Assembly (NCBI GenBank): GCA_964510345.1
Contig: CAZEBB010000011.1
Span: 1-51,646, forward strand
DNA: 51,646 nt
Source of the DNA: JAAYQA01 sp964510345
GTDB lineage: Bacteria; Bacillota; Clostridia; Tissierellales; Peptoniphilaceae
Direction of reading: 5' to 3'
Position 1 is the stretch's first letter. Every line of letters starts with the position of its first letter. Under the pieces are notes generated by a model. It made no database searches, was not told where the DNA came from, and was given only the letters and a program-made list of their open reading frames with translations. Both the position numbers and the translations under genes were made by a program. Of the stretch, positions 7,253 to 16,120 are shown piece after piece.

Positions 7253-8419
7253 TTACGAACCGATGCGGTGCACCTGCATGTTTCGTACGGCATCTTCAAC
7301 CAGTTGATCGACATCTAAATTCGCTTCTGACGCTTCGATGTCGCCCAGTCTGGGTTTGGTGACAGGATGTGCCGGCAAAAACACCGTGCAACAATCCTCA
7401 AAGGGCAAAATGGAAGTCTCGTACGTGTCGATCTCTTCCGCCCATTTTGTGATCTCGATTTTATCTAATCCGACGAGGGGTCTGAGGATTAAATGCGAGG
7501 TGACTTGGTCGATCACGTGCATGCTCTGCACGGTTTGGCTTGCGACCTGACCTAAGCTCTCTCCGGTGATCAGCGCATGATGACCGTGCTCACTTGCGAT
7601 TCTCTCGGCAATGCGCATCATAAAGCGGCGGCTCAAGATCGTCATCTCCCGTTCGCGACAGTTTTCACCGATCGCCTTTTGGATCGGCAGCAAGTTCACG
7701 GAATGAAACTGCATCGGCCCCGAGAAACGGGATAATATCTCGGCTAACTTCTTTACTTTATCCTCTGCGCGCTCCGATGTAAAGGGATATGAATGAAAAT
7801 GAAGTCCGTCTACCTGCATGCCTCGTCTCGCCATTAAAAAGCCCGCTACCGGTGAATCGATCCCGCCGGATAACAACAGCAGTCCCTTACCGGAAGAGCC
7901 GACGGGCAAACCTGCGTAGCCGCGAATTTTCTCTGTATACACATAGGCGTATCCGCGGATATCTACGTACAGATATACATCGGGGTCATGCACATCGACG
8001 CTCCAGTCGGTCGCATCCAGCACGACGCCGCCCAGCTCCCGGTTGATCTCCGGGGACTTCATCGGATACTGTTTGTCGGTACGGTGCGTGTCCACTTTGA
8101 ATGTGCGGATCTCACGTCCTTCTCCGGTGCGCAGCGCGACCCGTCGGCAGGCTTCGGCGATGGAGGCGAAGTCTTTCTCGGTGCGAATCTGCGGGCTCAC
8201 CAGATGGATCCCGAAGACTTTCTTCGCGGCATCGATCATCGCCGGAAATAGAGCTTCATCGCCTTCGATATACACTTTTCCCTGTTCGCGGTACAGCTTT
8301 TGAAACGGGTAGGGTTTCAGTGCATTCAAGAGCTTTCGGATTGCTTGATCTTCAAATGTCTTTCGGTTGGCTCCCTTTAGGGTGAGCTCTCCGAAGCTAA
8401 TAGCCAGTACGGGTGTCAT
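7253..8419 (-). CDS. thiI: tRNA 4-thiouridine sulfurtransferase
   Basis: A 388-residue enzyme that adenylates U8 of tRNA and replaces its oxygen with sulfur; it can also feed thiazole synthesis. An N-terminal ferredoxin-like and THUMP region leads to the PP-loop SGGIDSP (about residue 182) that binds ATP. The late segment EDCCTVFLPAHP contains the conserved active-site cysteine. There is no C-terminal rhodanese domain, as usual in Bacillota. Its start overlaps the stop of the desulfurase gene by four bases (ATGA). A desulfurase-ThiI pair of this kind is known from Bacillus. Confidence 0.95.
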   Translation of the reverse strand: MTPVLAISFGELTLKGANRKTFEDQAIRKLLNALKPYPFQKLYREQGKVYIEGDEALFPAMIDAAKKVFGIHLVSPQIRTEKDFASIAEACRRVALRTGEGREIRTFKVDTHRTDKQYPMKSPEINRELGGVVLDATDWSVDVHDPDVYLYVDIRGYAYVYTEKIRGYAGLPVGSSGKGLLLLSGGIDSPVAGFLMARRGMQVDGLHFHSYPFTSERAEDKVKKLAEILSRFSGPMQFHSVNLLPIQKAIGENCREREMTILSRRFMMRIAERIASEHGHHALITGESLGQVASQTVQSMHVIDQVTSHLILRPLVGLDKIEITKWAEEIDTYETSILPFEDCCTVFLPAHPVTKPRLGDIEASEANLDVDQLVEDAVRNMQVHRIGS

Positions 8420-9552
8420 CGTCTCTTCCTTTTTATTTGGCGAATCATCGCCACGCTTTTTATCATTTCATCGCACAAAAACGCTGCGTCTTCTTTCGTG
8501 TTTCGGTGGGAGAAGGACAGTCGGATCGCTCCGTCTACAAATTCATTTTTCACTCCCATCGCTTGTAATACATGGCTTACTTTGCCTTTGCCGCAAGCGG
8601 ATCCGCTGGACACGTAGATCTCCTGCTGCTCCAGCATATGGATCATCACTTCCGCTTTAATGTCAGTAAAGCCGATGGTGAGGATATACGGGCTTCCCGC
8701 TTCCGGCGAAAGGATCTGATGGTCTTCGATGGCAGATAGTCTTTCGATCACAAAGGCTCGCAACTCTTGTGCATGGTACTGCCACGCCTCACGGTTCTCC
8801 TGCCATAGTTTGAGCGCTTCACCGAATCCTACGATCCCGGGAACATTTTGTGTCCCTCCGCGGCGCCCCTTCTCCTGCCCGCCTCCGGGGAGGAGCGGTT
8901 TCAAATATACCCCTTTTCTCGCATACAGCGCGCCAATGCCTTTCGGCCCGTTGATCTTATGCGCGCTCATTGCGTACAAATCGACCTTCGCCGCCTGCAA
9001 CGGCACGGAGAATTTCCCGAATGCCTGCACGCCGTCTACATGAAACAACGCGTCTGAATGAACTTGTTTGAGCATCGTCCCGATCGCCTCGATCGGCTGC
9101 ACGGTTCCTACTTCGTTGTTGACATGCTGTACGCTCAGCAGTCGCACCGGGTGCGCGAGTGCATGTTGCAATGCTTCCAAAGACACGGTCCCATCCGGTT
9201 CGACCGGAAGAAATTCGAGAACGGCTCCCAATTCTTCCATCTGACGAAAGGCCGCATGGACACACGAGTGTTCAACCGCCGTCGTCAAGATGCGATCGCC
9301 GGGGCGTACCGTACCCGCAATCGCGAGCTGGCTGGCTTCCGTGCCCCCGGAGGTGAAGATCACCTCGTCGTCCGAACATCCGAGTTCCTTCGCAATACGG
9401 CCTCTCGTCTGTTCGATTTTGCGTTCGGCGCGGAGGCCGGCGCGGTGAAGCGATGAAGGGTTTCCGAAGTCTGTCGTCAGGGTCTCCAACATACAAGCAA
9501 CGACCGAAGATGCCGGCTCGGTCGTTGCTGTGTGATCAAAATAGAGACTCAT
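8416..9552 (-). CDS. Cysteine desulfurase, NifS/IscS family
   Basis: A 378-residue PLP enzyme that takes sulfur from cysteine and holds it as a persulfide. The N-terminus is YFDHTATTEP; the PLP lysine lies in MSAHKINGPKG and the persulfide cysteine in SSGSACGKGK. I chose the ATG at 9552, which overlaps the stop of the upstream LUD gene (TGATG); an upstream extension of 44 codons is only the other frame of that gene. Position next to thiI suggests a dedicated sulfur donor for tRNA thiolation, as with B. subtilis NifZ, rather than a general Fe-S assembly role. Confidence 0.94.
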   Translation of the reverse strand: MSLYFDHTATTEPASSVVACMLETLTTDFGNPSSLHRAGLRAERKIEQTRGRIAKELGCSDDEVIFTSGGTEASQLAIAGTVRPGDRILTTAVEHSCVHAAFRQMEELGAVLEFLPVEPDGTVSLEALQHALAHPVRLLSVQHVNNEVGTVQPIEAIGTMLKQVHSDALFHVDGVQAFGKFSVPLQAAKVDLYAMSAHKINGPKGIGALYARKGVYLKPLLPGGGQEKGRRGGTQNVPGIVGFGEALKLWQENREAWQYHAQELRAFVIERLSAIEDHQILSPEAGSPYILTIGFTDIKAEVMIHMLEQQEIYVSSGSACGKGKVSHVLQAMGVKNEFVDGAIRLSFSHRNTKEDAAFLCDEMIKSVAMIRQIKRKRR

Positions 9553-10151
9553 CAATACCCCAGCGTTTCGTCGATCAGCATGACGTGGATATTGGTCGGT
9601 GCAGGTTTCTTGTGGAGGATAGTCTCCACATTGCAAATGCGTTCGGGTGAATCGCAGTCGGTGCAATAGCCGGTGGTGACGCAAGGAGTCTTCACCGAAA
9701 GGCGTTTCGCATTCATCGGCGCCGCCACTTTTTCAATATGTTCAGATGCAGCTTCCAAATCTTCGACGACTTTGTTTTCACCGCAGATAATATATACGTC
9801 TGTGTGTCCGAAGATCATCGACGCCACGCGGTTGCCGTTTCCGTCTTTGTTGACGAGCTTCCCATCCAGAGTCACGGCATTGGAGCTCGTAATATAGACT
9901 TTACGCGTGCGGACATTCATCAGGATATTATCTTCCTTATCCATCCAATGCCACTTGACATCGTATCCGTTCTCTTTCAGAATTTCGTACAGCCCCATCT
10001 CTTTTAGCGTCATCGACCCGCCGAATGCGATCGTGGCATCCTTTGGCAATTTCCTCAGTAAATCTTTGATGCAATCATCTTTGTTGGCAAATGCGTCGGC
10101 ATCGAATCCGTTCTTGCGAAGGGCTTCTTCCGCTTTCAAAAGTTTATCCAT
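9552..10151 (-). CDS. LUD-domain protein (LutC/DUF162 family)
   Basis: A 199-residue protein of the lactate-utilisation (LUD) fold. Family features include the phosphosugar-isomerase-like segment ATIAFGGSMTLKEMGLYE and the late TGYCTDCDSPERICN, a four-cysteine cluster seen in stand-alone clostridial LUD proteins. The biochemical role of these single-domain members is not established. No lutA or lutB gene is nearby, so lactate oxidation should not be assumed. The ATG at 10151 follows GGGAGGA; the frame is open further upstream, but that part covers the promoter. It appears to be the first gene of the operon that runs through thiI and accBCDA. Confidence 0.85.
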   Translation of the reverse strand: MDKLLKAEEALRKNGFDADAFANKDDCIKDLLRKLPKDATIAFGGSMTLKEMGLYEILKENGYDVKWHWMDKEDNILMNVRTRKVYITSSNAVTLDGKLVNKDGNGNRVASMIFGHTDVYIICGENKVVEDLEAASEHIEKVAAPMNAKRLSVKTPCVTTGYCTDCDSPERICNVETILHKKPAPTNIHVMLIDETLGY

Positions 10152-10172
10152 GTGACGTCCTCCCTTTTGATC

Positions 10173-10178
10173 ATTATA
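10173..10178 (-). promoter_or_regulatory. Minus-strand -10 box of the LUD-desulfurase-thiI-acc operon
   Basis: TATAAT on the minus strand, in the context TTTCGGTATAATGATC, 22 bases before the LUD start. No good -35 box is visible at 17 bases. The transcript would begin close to the ribosome site. Confidence 0.55.
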
Positions 10179-10230
10179 CCGAAACCGCCCGCATTGCGCC
10201 ACATATTCAGGCAAAGCGATCCACCTCCCA

Positions 10231-10239
10231 TGGTATAAT
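10231..10239 (+). promoter_or_regulatory. Extended -10 promoter of the YprB-like gene
   Basis: TGGTATAAT is a complete extended -10 element, 17 bases before the ATG at 10256. The -35 region is weak. It faces away from the LUD promoter only about 55 bases away. Confidence 0.6.
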
Positions 10240-10255
10240 TGAGCAGGGTGATCGA

Positions 10256-11194
10256 ATGATTGTGAAAAAAGTATATAATGCGCCATTAACCGAATCGATG
10301 CGTCGGGGCGTGATGTATCTCGAGATCGAAACGACGGGCTTATCGCCCGGGCGGCATTCGATCACAACAATGGCAACTGCCGTCGCTCAACACGATGCGC
10401 TTGTCACCAAACAATGGATCGCGACGACGCCCGACGACGAAGGGCAACTGTTGGCGACGGTTCTTCCTACGCTGACGGAGGCAGATGTCGTCGTCTTTCA
10501 CTCTCGCTTTCTCTTTCCCTTTATCGATACCCGTGCGCAACGGTATGGCCTATCGTTTTCGTTTCGATCCTACCGCGACATCCGCAGCGGTTTTTCCGAG
10601 ATTCGCCCCTTCTATCCGATTCCCCGCCTCAGCCGAAAAGAGATCGCCGATCAACTGGAGATCCCCTTGCCGGATGAGCCCAATGGCGAAGATGTCGCGC
10701 GTATCGCGCGGAGGCTCTACAAGAAATATGACATCGCGCTGGTAGAGCGCATCGCCGCTCATAATCTTCTTCACATCGAAGCGCTATACAGCATGGATGT
10801 GTTCCTCATCCGCTGGGAATCTTATCTCACGTATGAGTCAGAAGCGTTTACAGCAAAGCTCACCCGTGTCGACATTCATCAAGACACATTAACGGCCAGT
10901 TTCTCTGTGACCGGTCTTGCGCGAGCGTACCTGTCGTCGGAAAGCGCCAATGTATCCATCGACGACCGACAGGCGACTCTTCGCTTGCATATACAAAAAG
11001 GCATGATCACGGAGACCATGCCCTGTTTATTCGTGGAGATTCTCGATCTCCCTCATTTGGTGGACCGCTCCGGTTTTCGCGTCCCGAAAGGCGTGCTACT
11101 CGTCCAAGTGGAGGATCGCTACCTACCGGAAGCGCTTCTCGACCTTTTGTCTGCTCTGCTCTACGACTCTGTCGACACGCGACTTTGTCGGTAA
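10256..11194 (+). CDS. YprB-like RNase H-fold protein, probably degenerate nuclease
   Basis: A 312-residue protein whose first half resembles the YprB ribonuclease-H-like domain of DEDD exonucleases. Motif I reads YLEIETTGLSP where the family usually has D-I-E-T-T-G. Motif II FHSRFLFPFID keeps an aspartate. Motif III reads HNLLHIEAL where YNxxDvxAL is usual, so one catalytic Asp has become Glu and another His. Activity is therefore doubtful. The C-terminal third is not recognised. The ATG at 10256 follows the promoter at a short distance. The 3' end overlaps the convergent ABC permease gene by 34 bases. Confidence 0.7.
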   Translation: MIVKKVYNAPLTESMRRGVMYLEIETTGLSPGRHSITTMATAVAQHDALVTKQWIATTPDDEGQLLATVLPTLTEADVVVFHSRFLFPFIDTRAQRYGLSFSFRSYRDIRSGFSEIRPFYPIPRLSRKEIADQLEIPLPDEPNGEDVARIARRLYKKYDIALVERIAAHNLLHIEALYSMDVFLIRWESYLTYESEAFTAKLTRVDIHQDTLTASFSVTGLARAYLSSESANVSIDDRQATLRLHIQKGMITETMPCLFVEILDLPHLVDRSGFRVPKGVLLVQVEDRYLPEALLDLLSALLYDSVDTRLCR

Positions 11195-12273
11195 TCGAAG
11201 GCAAAGATCACGACGAAGACTACCAGAGCCATCAGCGCCATCACCATTAGATGCTGCCAGAATCCTTCTCCATGTTCCGCTGCCAGTGTATTTGCGCGCA
11301 CATACCAATACGTGGGAAGGAGCCGTGAGAACCGGAGTACATTTTCGGATAGAAAGTTCATCGTAATAAACACACCGCACAGAAAGCTCGTTCCTAAGCC
11401 GAATACATTGGCGATCATATTCCCCACGCGATAGTCTTTTACCACGCGAGTGACCAGAAAACCGATGAGGGCGATACACAAGGTATACACGATATAGTTT
11501 ATCAGCATCAAGCGTACTTCGGGTCGTGTGAGAATCCTTGGGCCTGCCGTTATCGCGGCCAACACAATCACAAGCAATACGATGAGAAGGACGATCACGG
11601 CATGCCCCGCGAGCACTTGCCGTTGAATGCGGTCATACGGAGTTTTTGAAATCATGATCCGCTTTTTAAAAGCATCTCTCTGAAATACTTCCGAAACGGC
11701 CAGCATCGACATAAATACCGCCATGATCGTCGTGTAGGAGGCGAAGTTAAAGAAGAGCACCATATTTGAAACTTCGGGATCCAGCTCGCTCGTTGTCAAC
11801 AGTTCCAGTTTCGTTTCTTTTTCCAGCTGCTTTTTGGCCTCCTCTTTCGCATCGGGGACTTCAAATTTCGTATAGATTCGGTTCAGCTGCATGTACTCTT
11901 CGACTCTCTGCCGCCCGAGAAGCGTCAGCATCGGGTCCCCTTGCGGAATTGCCCGAAGAGTTCCCCCTTTTTCTATGACCATCCCGAAATGGGAATTGGC
12001 ATCAAAGACGGATTGTCGCAACGCTTGTTCCGAGGTGTAGGAGGCCTCGACGATGGCGGTGTCTTCCAAATAGGCGATTAAATCTTTCGCTTCCTGTGTA
12101 TCTCCCCCCTCATCGACAAAGATCCCATATCGAATGGCGCGTCGGTTCGTCGTATCGGTATCGCCCTGGGAGAGGGTGAACATGCTCACCATGACGATGA
12201 AGATGATAAAGTACATCAAGATCGCCATCGGCTTGGCTTTGAGTATTCGCAAATAGGTTTTAAACGTATTCAT
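11161..12273 (-). CDS. ABC-2 type exporter permease, second subunit
   Basis: A 370-residue membrane protein with one N-terminal helix (about 17-37), a large extracytoplasmic domain (about 40-170) and five or so helices in the C-terminal half. This is the topology of ABC-2/YhgE-like drug, lipid or peptide exporters. It overlaps the preceding permease gene by 14 bases, so the two probably form a heterodimer. The substrate is unknown. The divergent two-component system suggests induction by envelope stress or an antimicrobial, an inference from position. Confidence 0.85.
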   Translation of the reverse strand: MNTFKTYLRILKAKPMAILMYFIIFIVMVSMFTLSQGDTDTTNRRAIRYGIFVDEGGDTQEAKDLIAYLEDTAIVEASYTSEQALRQSVFDANSHFGMVIEKGGTLRAIPQGDPMLTLLGRQRVEEYMQLNRIYTKFEVPDAKEEAKKQLEKETKLELLTTSELDPEVSNMVLFFNFASYTTIMAVFMSMLAVSEVFQRDAFKKRIMISKTPYDRIQRQVLAGHAVIVLLIVLLVIVLAAITAGPRILTRPEVRLMLINYIVYTLCIALIGFLVTRVVKDYRVGNMIANVFGLGTSFLCGVFITMNFLSENVLRFSRLLPTYWYVRANTLAAEHGEGFWQHLMVMALMALVVFVVIFAFDYRQSRVSTES

Positions 12274-13366
12274 ATTGTGTTCTCCTCGTCATCGCCCACA
12301 CGATCAAGAACAGGACGGCGCACTCTGCGACCATGATTCCGATATTTCCGATTGCCATTGCCGGTGTTTCAAAATAGTATAACGCGTTAAACGTATCCGT
12401 GATTAAACTTGAAGGATTGATTTTGTGAATGATGGGTGCATGACGGCTCACCAGTTCTTTCACCCCGCCGCTCATCATCCCGGCGAGAAAACTCGAAAAC
12501 AGATAAAACGCGATGCCTACACCAATTTTGGTCCCCACATCGCCCCTGACGAGAAATCCGATCACCATTCCGATCAGAAGACCCAGAAGCGTTCCCATAA
12601 AGACGGCGGCAAAGATGATCCCTATCTGTTCGCCTACCGGAACCCGCAAGGCGAAGCGGATATAGACGATCGTAAGCGCAACGGACACAATGTTGACAAG
12701 CAGTGAAGCCACGGTAAACGGCACGAGGAATGTCATCTTGCTGTGCGGCACGATTCCCAGTCGCTTGCCCATGGAAGAGAAGCGCGCTTCTGTCTCATGC
12801 ACGTTGACGATGCCTAATGAGATGGCACCTAAGCAGACCATCGCAATAATCGAATAAAAATAATTGGACGCCAAGTCTTTTGTATCTTCTTCTGCATTGA
12901 CAAAAGCAGACGGTGCATCCAGTACAGTTTGGATGACTTCGTTCGGATCGATCGTCGGATTGTTTGTCATGACCGTTTCGATTGTGTCGTAGCGGTTCTG
13001 GATCACATCGAGGATATTGGACAGAACACTTTGTTCCATATCTTCTCGAAGAGCGATGAGCCTGAGCGGCCTTTCATCCGGAATATAGGCGATGATCTCC
13101 TCATCTTTCAGTGCTTGGACCGGATCAGACGTTTGGATGGATTCATACATTTTCACGCCGTCGGTTTCAATCGATTCAATAATCTCCGCGACCTGTTCGT
13201 TGTCGACTTGTATCTTTGTCGAATCGAGTCTCTCCGGGTGCATGATCCCGCTAAGCCCCAAGCTTAAAAAGGTCGCCAGCAGGATCGGGAAGATCAAATT
13301 CCAAAACATGAGGGATCCGGTGCGAAACGAAGACAGAATCCGGTAGTAGAGCAACCGCCTAAACAT
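12260..13366 (-). CDS. ABC-2 type exporter permease, first subunit
   Basis: A 368-residue homologous permease with the same plan: N-terminal helix MFWNLIFPILLATFLSLGL, an external domain, then a C-terminal bundle with GTLLGLLIGMVIGFL. The start overlaps the ATPase stop by eight bases. Together with 11161-12273 and 13359-14294 it makes a complete exporter of two different membrane subunits and one ATPase. Confidence 0.87.
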   Translation of the reverse strand: MFRRLLYYRILSSFRTGSLMFWNLIFPILLATFLSLGLSGIMHPERLDSTKIQVDNEQVAEIIESIETDGVKMYESIQTSDPVQALKDEEIIAYIPDERPLRLIALREDMEQSVLSNILDVIQNRYDTIETVMTNNPTIDPNEVIQTVLDAPSAFVNAEEDTKDLASNYFYSIIAMVCLGAISLGIVNVHETEARFSSMGKRLGIVPHSKMTFLVPFTVASLLVNIVSVALTIVYIRFALRVPVGEQIGIIFAAVFMGTLLGLLIGMVIGFLVRGDVGTKIGVGIAFYLFSSFLAGMMSGGVKELVSRHAPIIHKINPSSLITDTFNALYYFETPAMAIGNIGIMVAECAVLFLIVWAMTRRTQYEYV

Positions 13367-14294
13367 GGTCTCTCAGCTCCTTCCCGGTAATCTCCAGAAA
13401 GACGTCGTTGAGGGATCCGGAATCGATCGACATTTCGCCGTAGGCGATCTCGTGATCTTCCAACAGGTTCAGGAAATGAAGCACTTTGGCATCTTTCTGT
13501 AACATGATCTCCATTCGCTCCTCGTCAATCGTAAACTGCTGCACCATCGGGTGCTGTTTCAACAGCTGTTTTTCATCGTCCGATAAGCGGACATCTCTCA
13601 TCGTAATTCGGTCACCGATGCCGACCGATTGTTTCAGTTCATCCTTAGTTCCGGTGATCAGCGCACGACCTTTGTCCATAATGGTGATCGTATCGCAGAT
13701 TTGTTCGACTTCTTCCATATAGTGGGACGTGTAGACGATCGTCGCCCCTTCGCGGTTCAAACGTTGGATCCCTTCGAGGATTTTATTGCGGCTTTGCGGA
13801 TCGACGGCGACGGTCGGCTCATCGAAGAAGATCAGTTGTGGGCGGTGTGCGATGCCACAGGCGATATTGAGTCGTCTTTTCAACCCGCCGCTAAGTTTTT
13901 GCGGTCGGAATTTCTTGAAGTCGTTGAGTTCGACAAAGTCGATCGCCTCTTTGACGAGCTGCTCCCGTTTCTCTTTCTCTTTGACATAGAGTCCGCAAAA
14001 GTAGTCAATATTCTCAGCGACCGTCATCTCGTCGGCGACAGACACCTCCTGGGGCACAAATCCAATTCTCCCCTTTAGGTCATAGCGCCTCGGCTTCATT
14101 TCCTCGCCGAACAATCTTACGGTACCCTTCTCGAAATGGAGGAGCGCCAACATACAGTGAATCGCTGTGCTCTTTCCTGAGCCGTTCGGCCCCAACAGAC
14201 CAAAAATCTCTCCCTCCGGAATTTCTAAATCGAAGTGATCGAGTGCGATCAGCTCTTTATATCGTTTCACGACTTGGTTCATCTGTACAATCAT
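13359..14294 (-). CDS. ABC exporter ATP-binding protein
   Basis: A 311-residue ATPase. The Walker A is GPNGSGKST, the signature LSGGLKRRLNIA, the Walker B IFFDEPTVAVDP and the switch histidine follows in VYTSHYMEE. A C-terminal extension of about 100 residues is typical of drug or lipid exporters. I placed the start at the ATG at 14294 after AAAGGAGGGG; eight extra upstream codons to 14318 would swallow that ribosome site. It is first in its three-gene operon. Confidence 0.93.
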   Translation of the reverse strand: MIVQMNQVVKRYKELIALDHFDLEIPEGEIFGLLGPNGSGKSTAIHCMLALLHFEKGTVRLFGEEMKPRRYDLKGRIGFVPQEVSVADEMTVAENIDYFCGLYVKEKEKREQLVKEAIDFVELNDFKKFRPQKLSGGLKRRLNIACGIAHRPQLIFFDEPTVAVDPQSRNKILEGIQRLNREGATIVYTSHYMEEVEQICDTITIMDKGRALITGTKDELKQSVGIGDRITMRDVRLSDDEKQLLKQHPMVQQFTIDEERMEIMLQKDAKVLHFLNLLEDHEIAYGEMSIDSGSLNDVFLEITGKELRDHV

Positions 14295-14368
14295 CGTAAC
14301 CCCTCCTTTTGTACTCATTGTATGCCAAAGGATTCCGGGCTCCCAGTGTCAAACCTCACGCAATCGAG

Positions 14369-14382
14369 ATGACAATTGTCAT
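14369..14382. promoter_or_regulatory. Perfect 14-base palindrome between exporter and two-component genes
   Basis: ATGACAATTGTCAT is perfectly symmetric. It lies in the 121-base divergent gap, just upstream of the TATACT box (14393-14398) that fits the histidine kinase gene. It covers the likely -35 region. A LuxR-type response regulator dimer, here the product of 15479-16093, is the natural candidate to bind it. That assignment is inference. Confidence 0.55.
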
Positions 14383-14415
14383 TTCCCGATGCTATACTGA
14401 AGGAGAGGTGAGAAA

Positions 14416-15498
14416 ATGAAGGAAAAAGCGGCATTGGTTCTATTGATCGGATTGCTCATCCCGTGGTATGTCCGGCAGTCTCAAGACCCGAATTACGTGG
14501 TCTTGCTCTTAATCAGCCTATTGATCGCCAGTTTGCTGTTCGCTACGGAGCGCACGGCTCTTCGGGTCGCTCTGCTCGCCACAGGGTTTGCCTTCTATGT
14601 ATTCTTTCCTTCCGGGCTCTCTCTTTCCCCGATGATCGCGTACAGCGCCCTTCGACACAACGACGATGTCCCCGGGATCTCCTTTTCGGTTGGGGTATTT
14701 GCGTTAGGGTTGTATCATCTCTCTTTTGAGCATGCCTATCTATTATTGGTGATGCTCCTACTCGTCTTTGCCGTGCGCATAGCGCTCATCAAGCAGGCGG
14801 CGGACACGGCGAAGTATCACTCGCTCTACAATGAAATGCAAGAGACACAACTCTCGCTTACCCAAACATTACGCAGCTTGGTAGACAGCAAAGAAAAAGA
14901 GGTCCGACTGGCGCAGTTGACCGAACGCAACCGCATCATGCGAGATATGCATGACGGGATCGGCCATATGCTCTCACGAACGATCCTCCAAGTCGGAGCG
15001 CTGCAGGCGACATCAGACGGCGCAACGAAAGAAGCGCTCACCAGCGTCCAAAAAGCACTGCAGGATGCCATGCAACAGCTCAGAAATCTGATCCACGATC
15101 AAAAAGCGGACGACTTTGAACTCCGCCCCGCCTTGGAAGATACGATCTCCAAATTTTCATTTTGCCCGATCGAACTCACCTACACGATCCATTCCAAGCT
15201 CAACCTCAATGCGTCATACTCAATTTTAGCGATCGTACAGGAGGCGCTGAACAATATCATCCGTCATTCCGATGCCGATCGCGTACAAGTGAAATGCCTG
15301 GAGACGAAAGAACGCATTTTCATCAACGTCAAGGACAATGGTCACAATGCCAAAGTAGAGTCGTTCGGCATGGGCTTAGGCTCCATCCGCGAACGCGCCG
15401 AAGCATTGCACGGTGCGGCTGAATTCACAGACAATGACGGCTTTCTCGTATTTGTTACCCTGCCGAAGGAGACGACTCATGCGACTCTTACTCATTGA
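14416..15498 (+). CDS. Sensor histidine kinase, NarL/DesK type
   Basis: A 360-residue kinase. The first 130 residues form about five or six membrane helices without a large external domain, typical of intramembrane-sensing kinases. A coiled region leads to the dimerisation motif RNRIMRDMHDGIGHML, whose histidine is phosphorylated. The ATPase part has EALNNIIRHSDA (N box) and GMGLGSIRERAE (G box). It partners the response regulator, whose start lies 20 bases inside this gene. The adjacent divergent ABC exporter is the likely regulated target. Confidence 0.9.
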   Translation: MKEKAALVLLIGLLIPWYVRQSQDPNYVVLLLISLLIASLLFATERTALRVALLATGFAFYVFFPSGLSLSPMIAYSALRHNDDVPGISFSVGVFALGLYHLSFEHAYLLLVMLLLVFAVRIALIKQAADTAKYHSLYNEMQETQLSLTQTLRSLVDSKEKEVRLAQLTERNRIMRDMHDGIGHMLSRTILQVGALQATSDGATKEALTSVQKALQDAMQQLRNLIHDQKADDFELRPALEDTISKFSFCPIELTYTIHSKLNLNASYSILAIVQEALNNIIRHSDADRVQVKCLETKERIFINVKDNGHNAKVESFGMGLGSIRERAEALHGAAEFTDNDGFLVFVTLPKETTHATLTH

Positions 15499-16093
15499 TG
15501 ACGATCCCATGATCGGATTCGCCCTAAAAACGATATTAGAACAGGAGCCGGACATCGAGGTCGTCGCGATCGGCACGAATTACGACGAGGCGATTGCGCT
15601 TTTTGAAGAACACCGTCCGGACCTCTGCCTGTTTGACATCCAGATCGGCGAAAAAACAGGTTTGGATGCGGCGAAGACGATCAAAGAGCGCCACGGTTTT
15701 ACCAAGACCCTTTTTCTCACGACCTTTTTGGACGATGAATACATTCAGAAGTCTTTGGAGCTAGGCACGAAGGGATATTTGTTGAAATCGGATTTCCAGA
15801 GCATCGTGCCCGCCGTGCGCGCCGCCTATGCCGACCAAACGGTCTTTGGCGATGCCGTCATTAAAAAAATCCCCACATTGGAGGATTCTCAAAAGTCTCA
15901 TACGGATTTGGGGCTGACGGAAAAAGAAGCCGAAGTGTTTGCCCTCGTTTCCGAAGGGCTCAGCAATCGGGAGATCGCCCAACAGCTCTACCTGAGCGAA
16001 GGTACCGTTCGCAACTACATCTCGAAGCTCTTGGAAAAGCTCGACCTGCGCGACCGCACCCAACTCGCGATCTTTTACTATAAGAATAAATAA
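15479..16093 (+). CDS. Response regulator, NarL/LuxR family
   Basis: A 204-residue regulator. The receiver has acidic residues D7-D9 and phospho-acceptor D53 in LCLFDIQ. The C-terminal LuxR helix-turn-helix reads LTEKEAEVFALVSEGLSN and REIAQQLYLSEGTVRNYI. The ATG at 15479 lies inside the kinase gene, so translation is coupled; the longer open frame upstream is the kinase in another frame. The palindrome at 14369-14382 is a candidate binding site. Confidence 0.92.
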   Translation: MRLLLIDDDPMIGFALKTILEQEPDIEVVAIGTNYDEAIALFEEHRPDLCLFDIQIGEKTGLDAAKTIKERHGFTKTLFLTTFLDDEYIQKSLELGTKGYLLKSDFQSIVPAVRAAYADQTVFGDAVIKKIPTLEDSQKSHTDLGLTEKEAEVFALVSEGLSNREIAQQLYLSEGTVRNYISKLLEKLDLRDRTQLAIFYYKNK

Positions 16094-16113
16094 GCGACCC
16101 TTTCGGGTCGCTT
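16092..16113. terminator. Terminator between response regulator and ferritin genes
   Basis: AAGCGACCC and GGGTCGCTT form a 9-base-pair stem around TTTC. It starts at the response-regulator stop codon and can serve the convergent ferritin transcript too. The T run is modest on plus and richer on minus. Confidence 0.75.
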
Positions 16114-16120
16114 CGTGTAT

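Noticed and set aside
10091..10255. Longer N-terminus for the YprB-like protein
   Set aside because: The extra 55 codons cover both divergent promoters and the LUD gene start, and lack a ribosome site.
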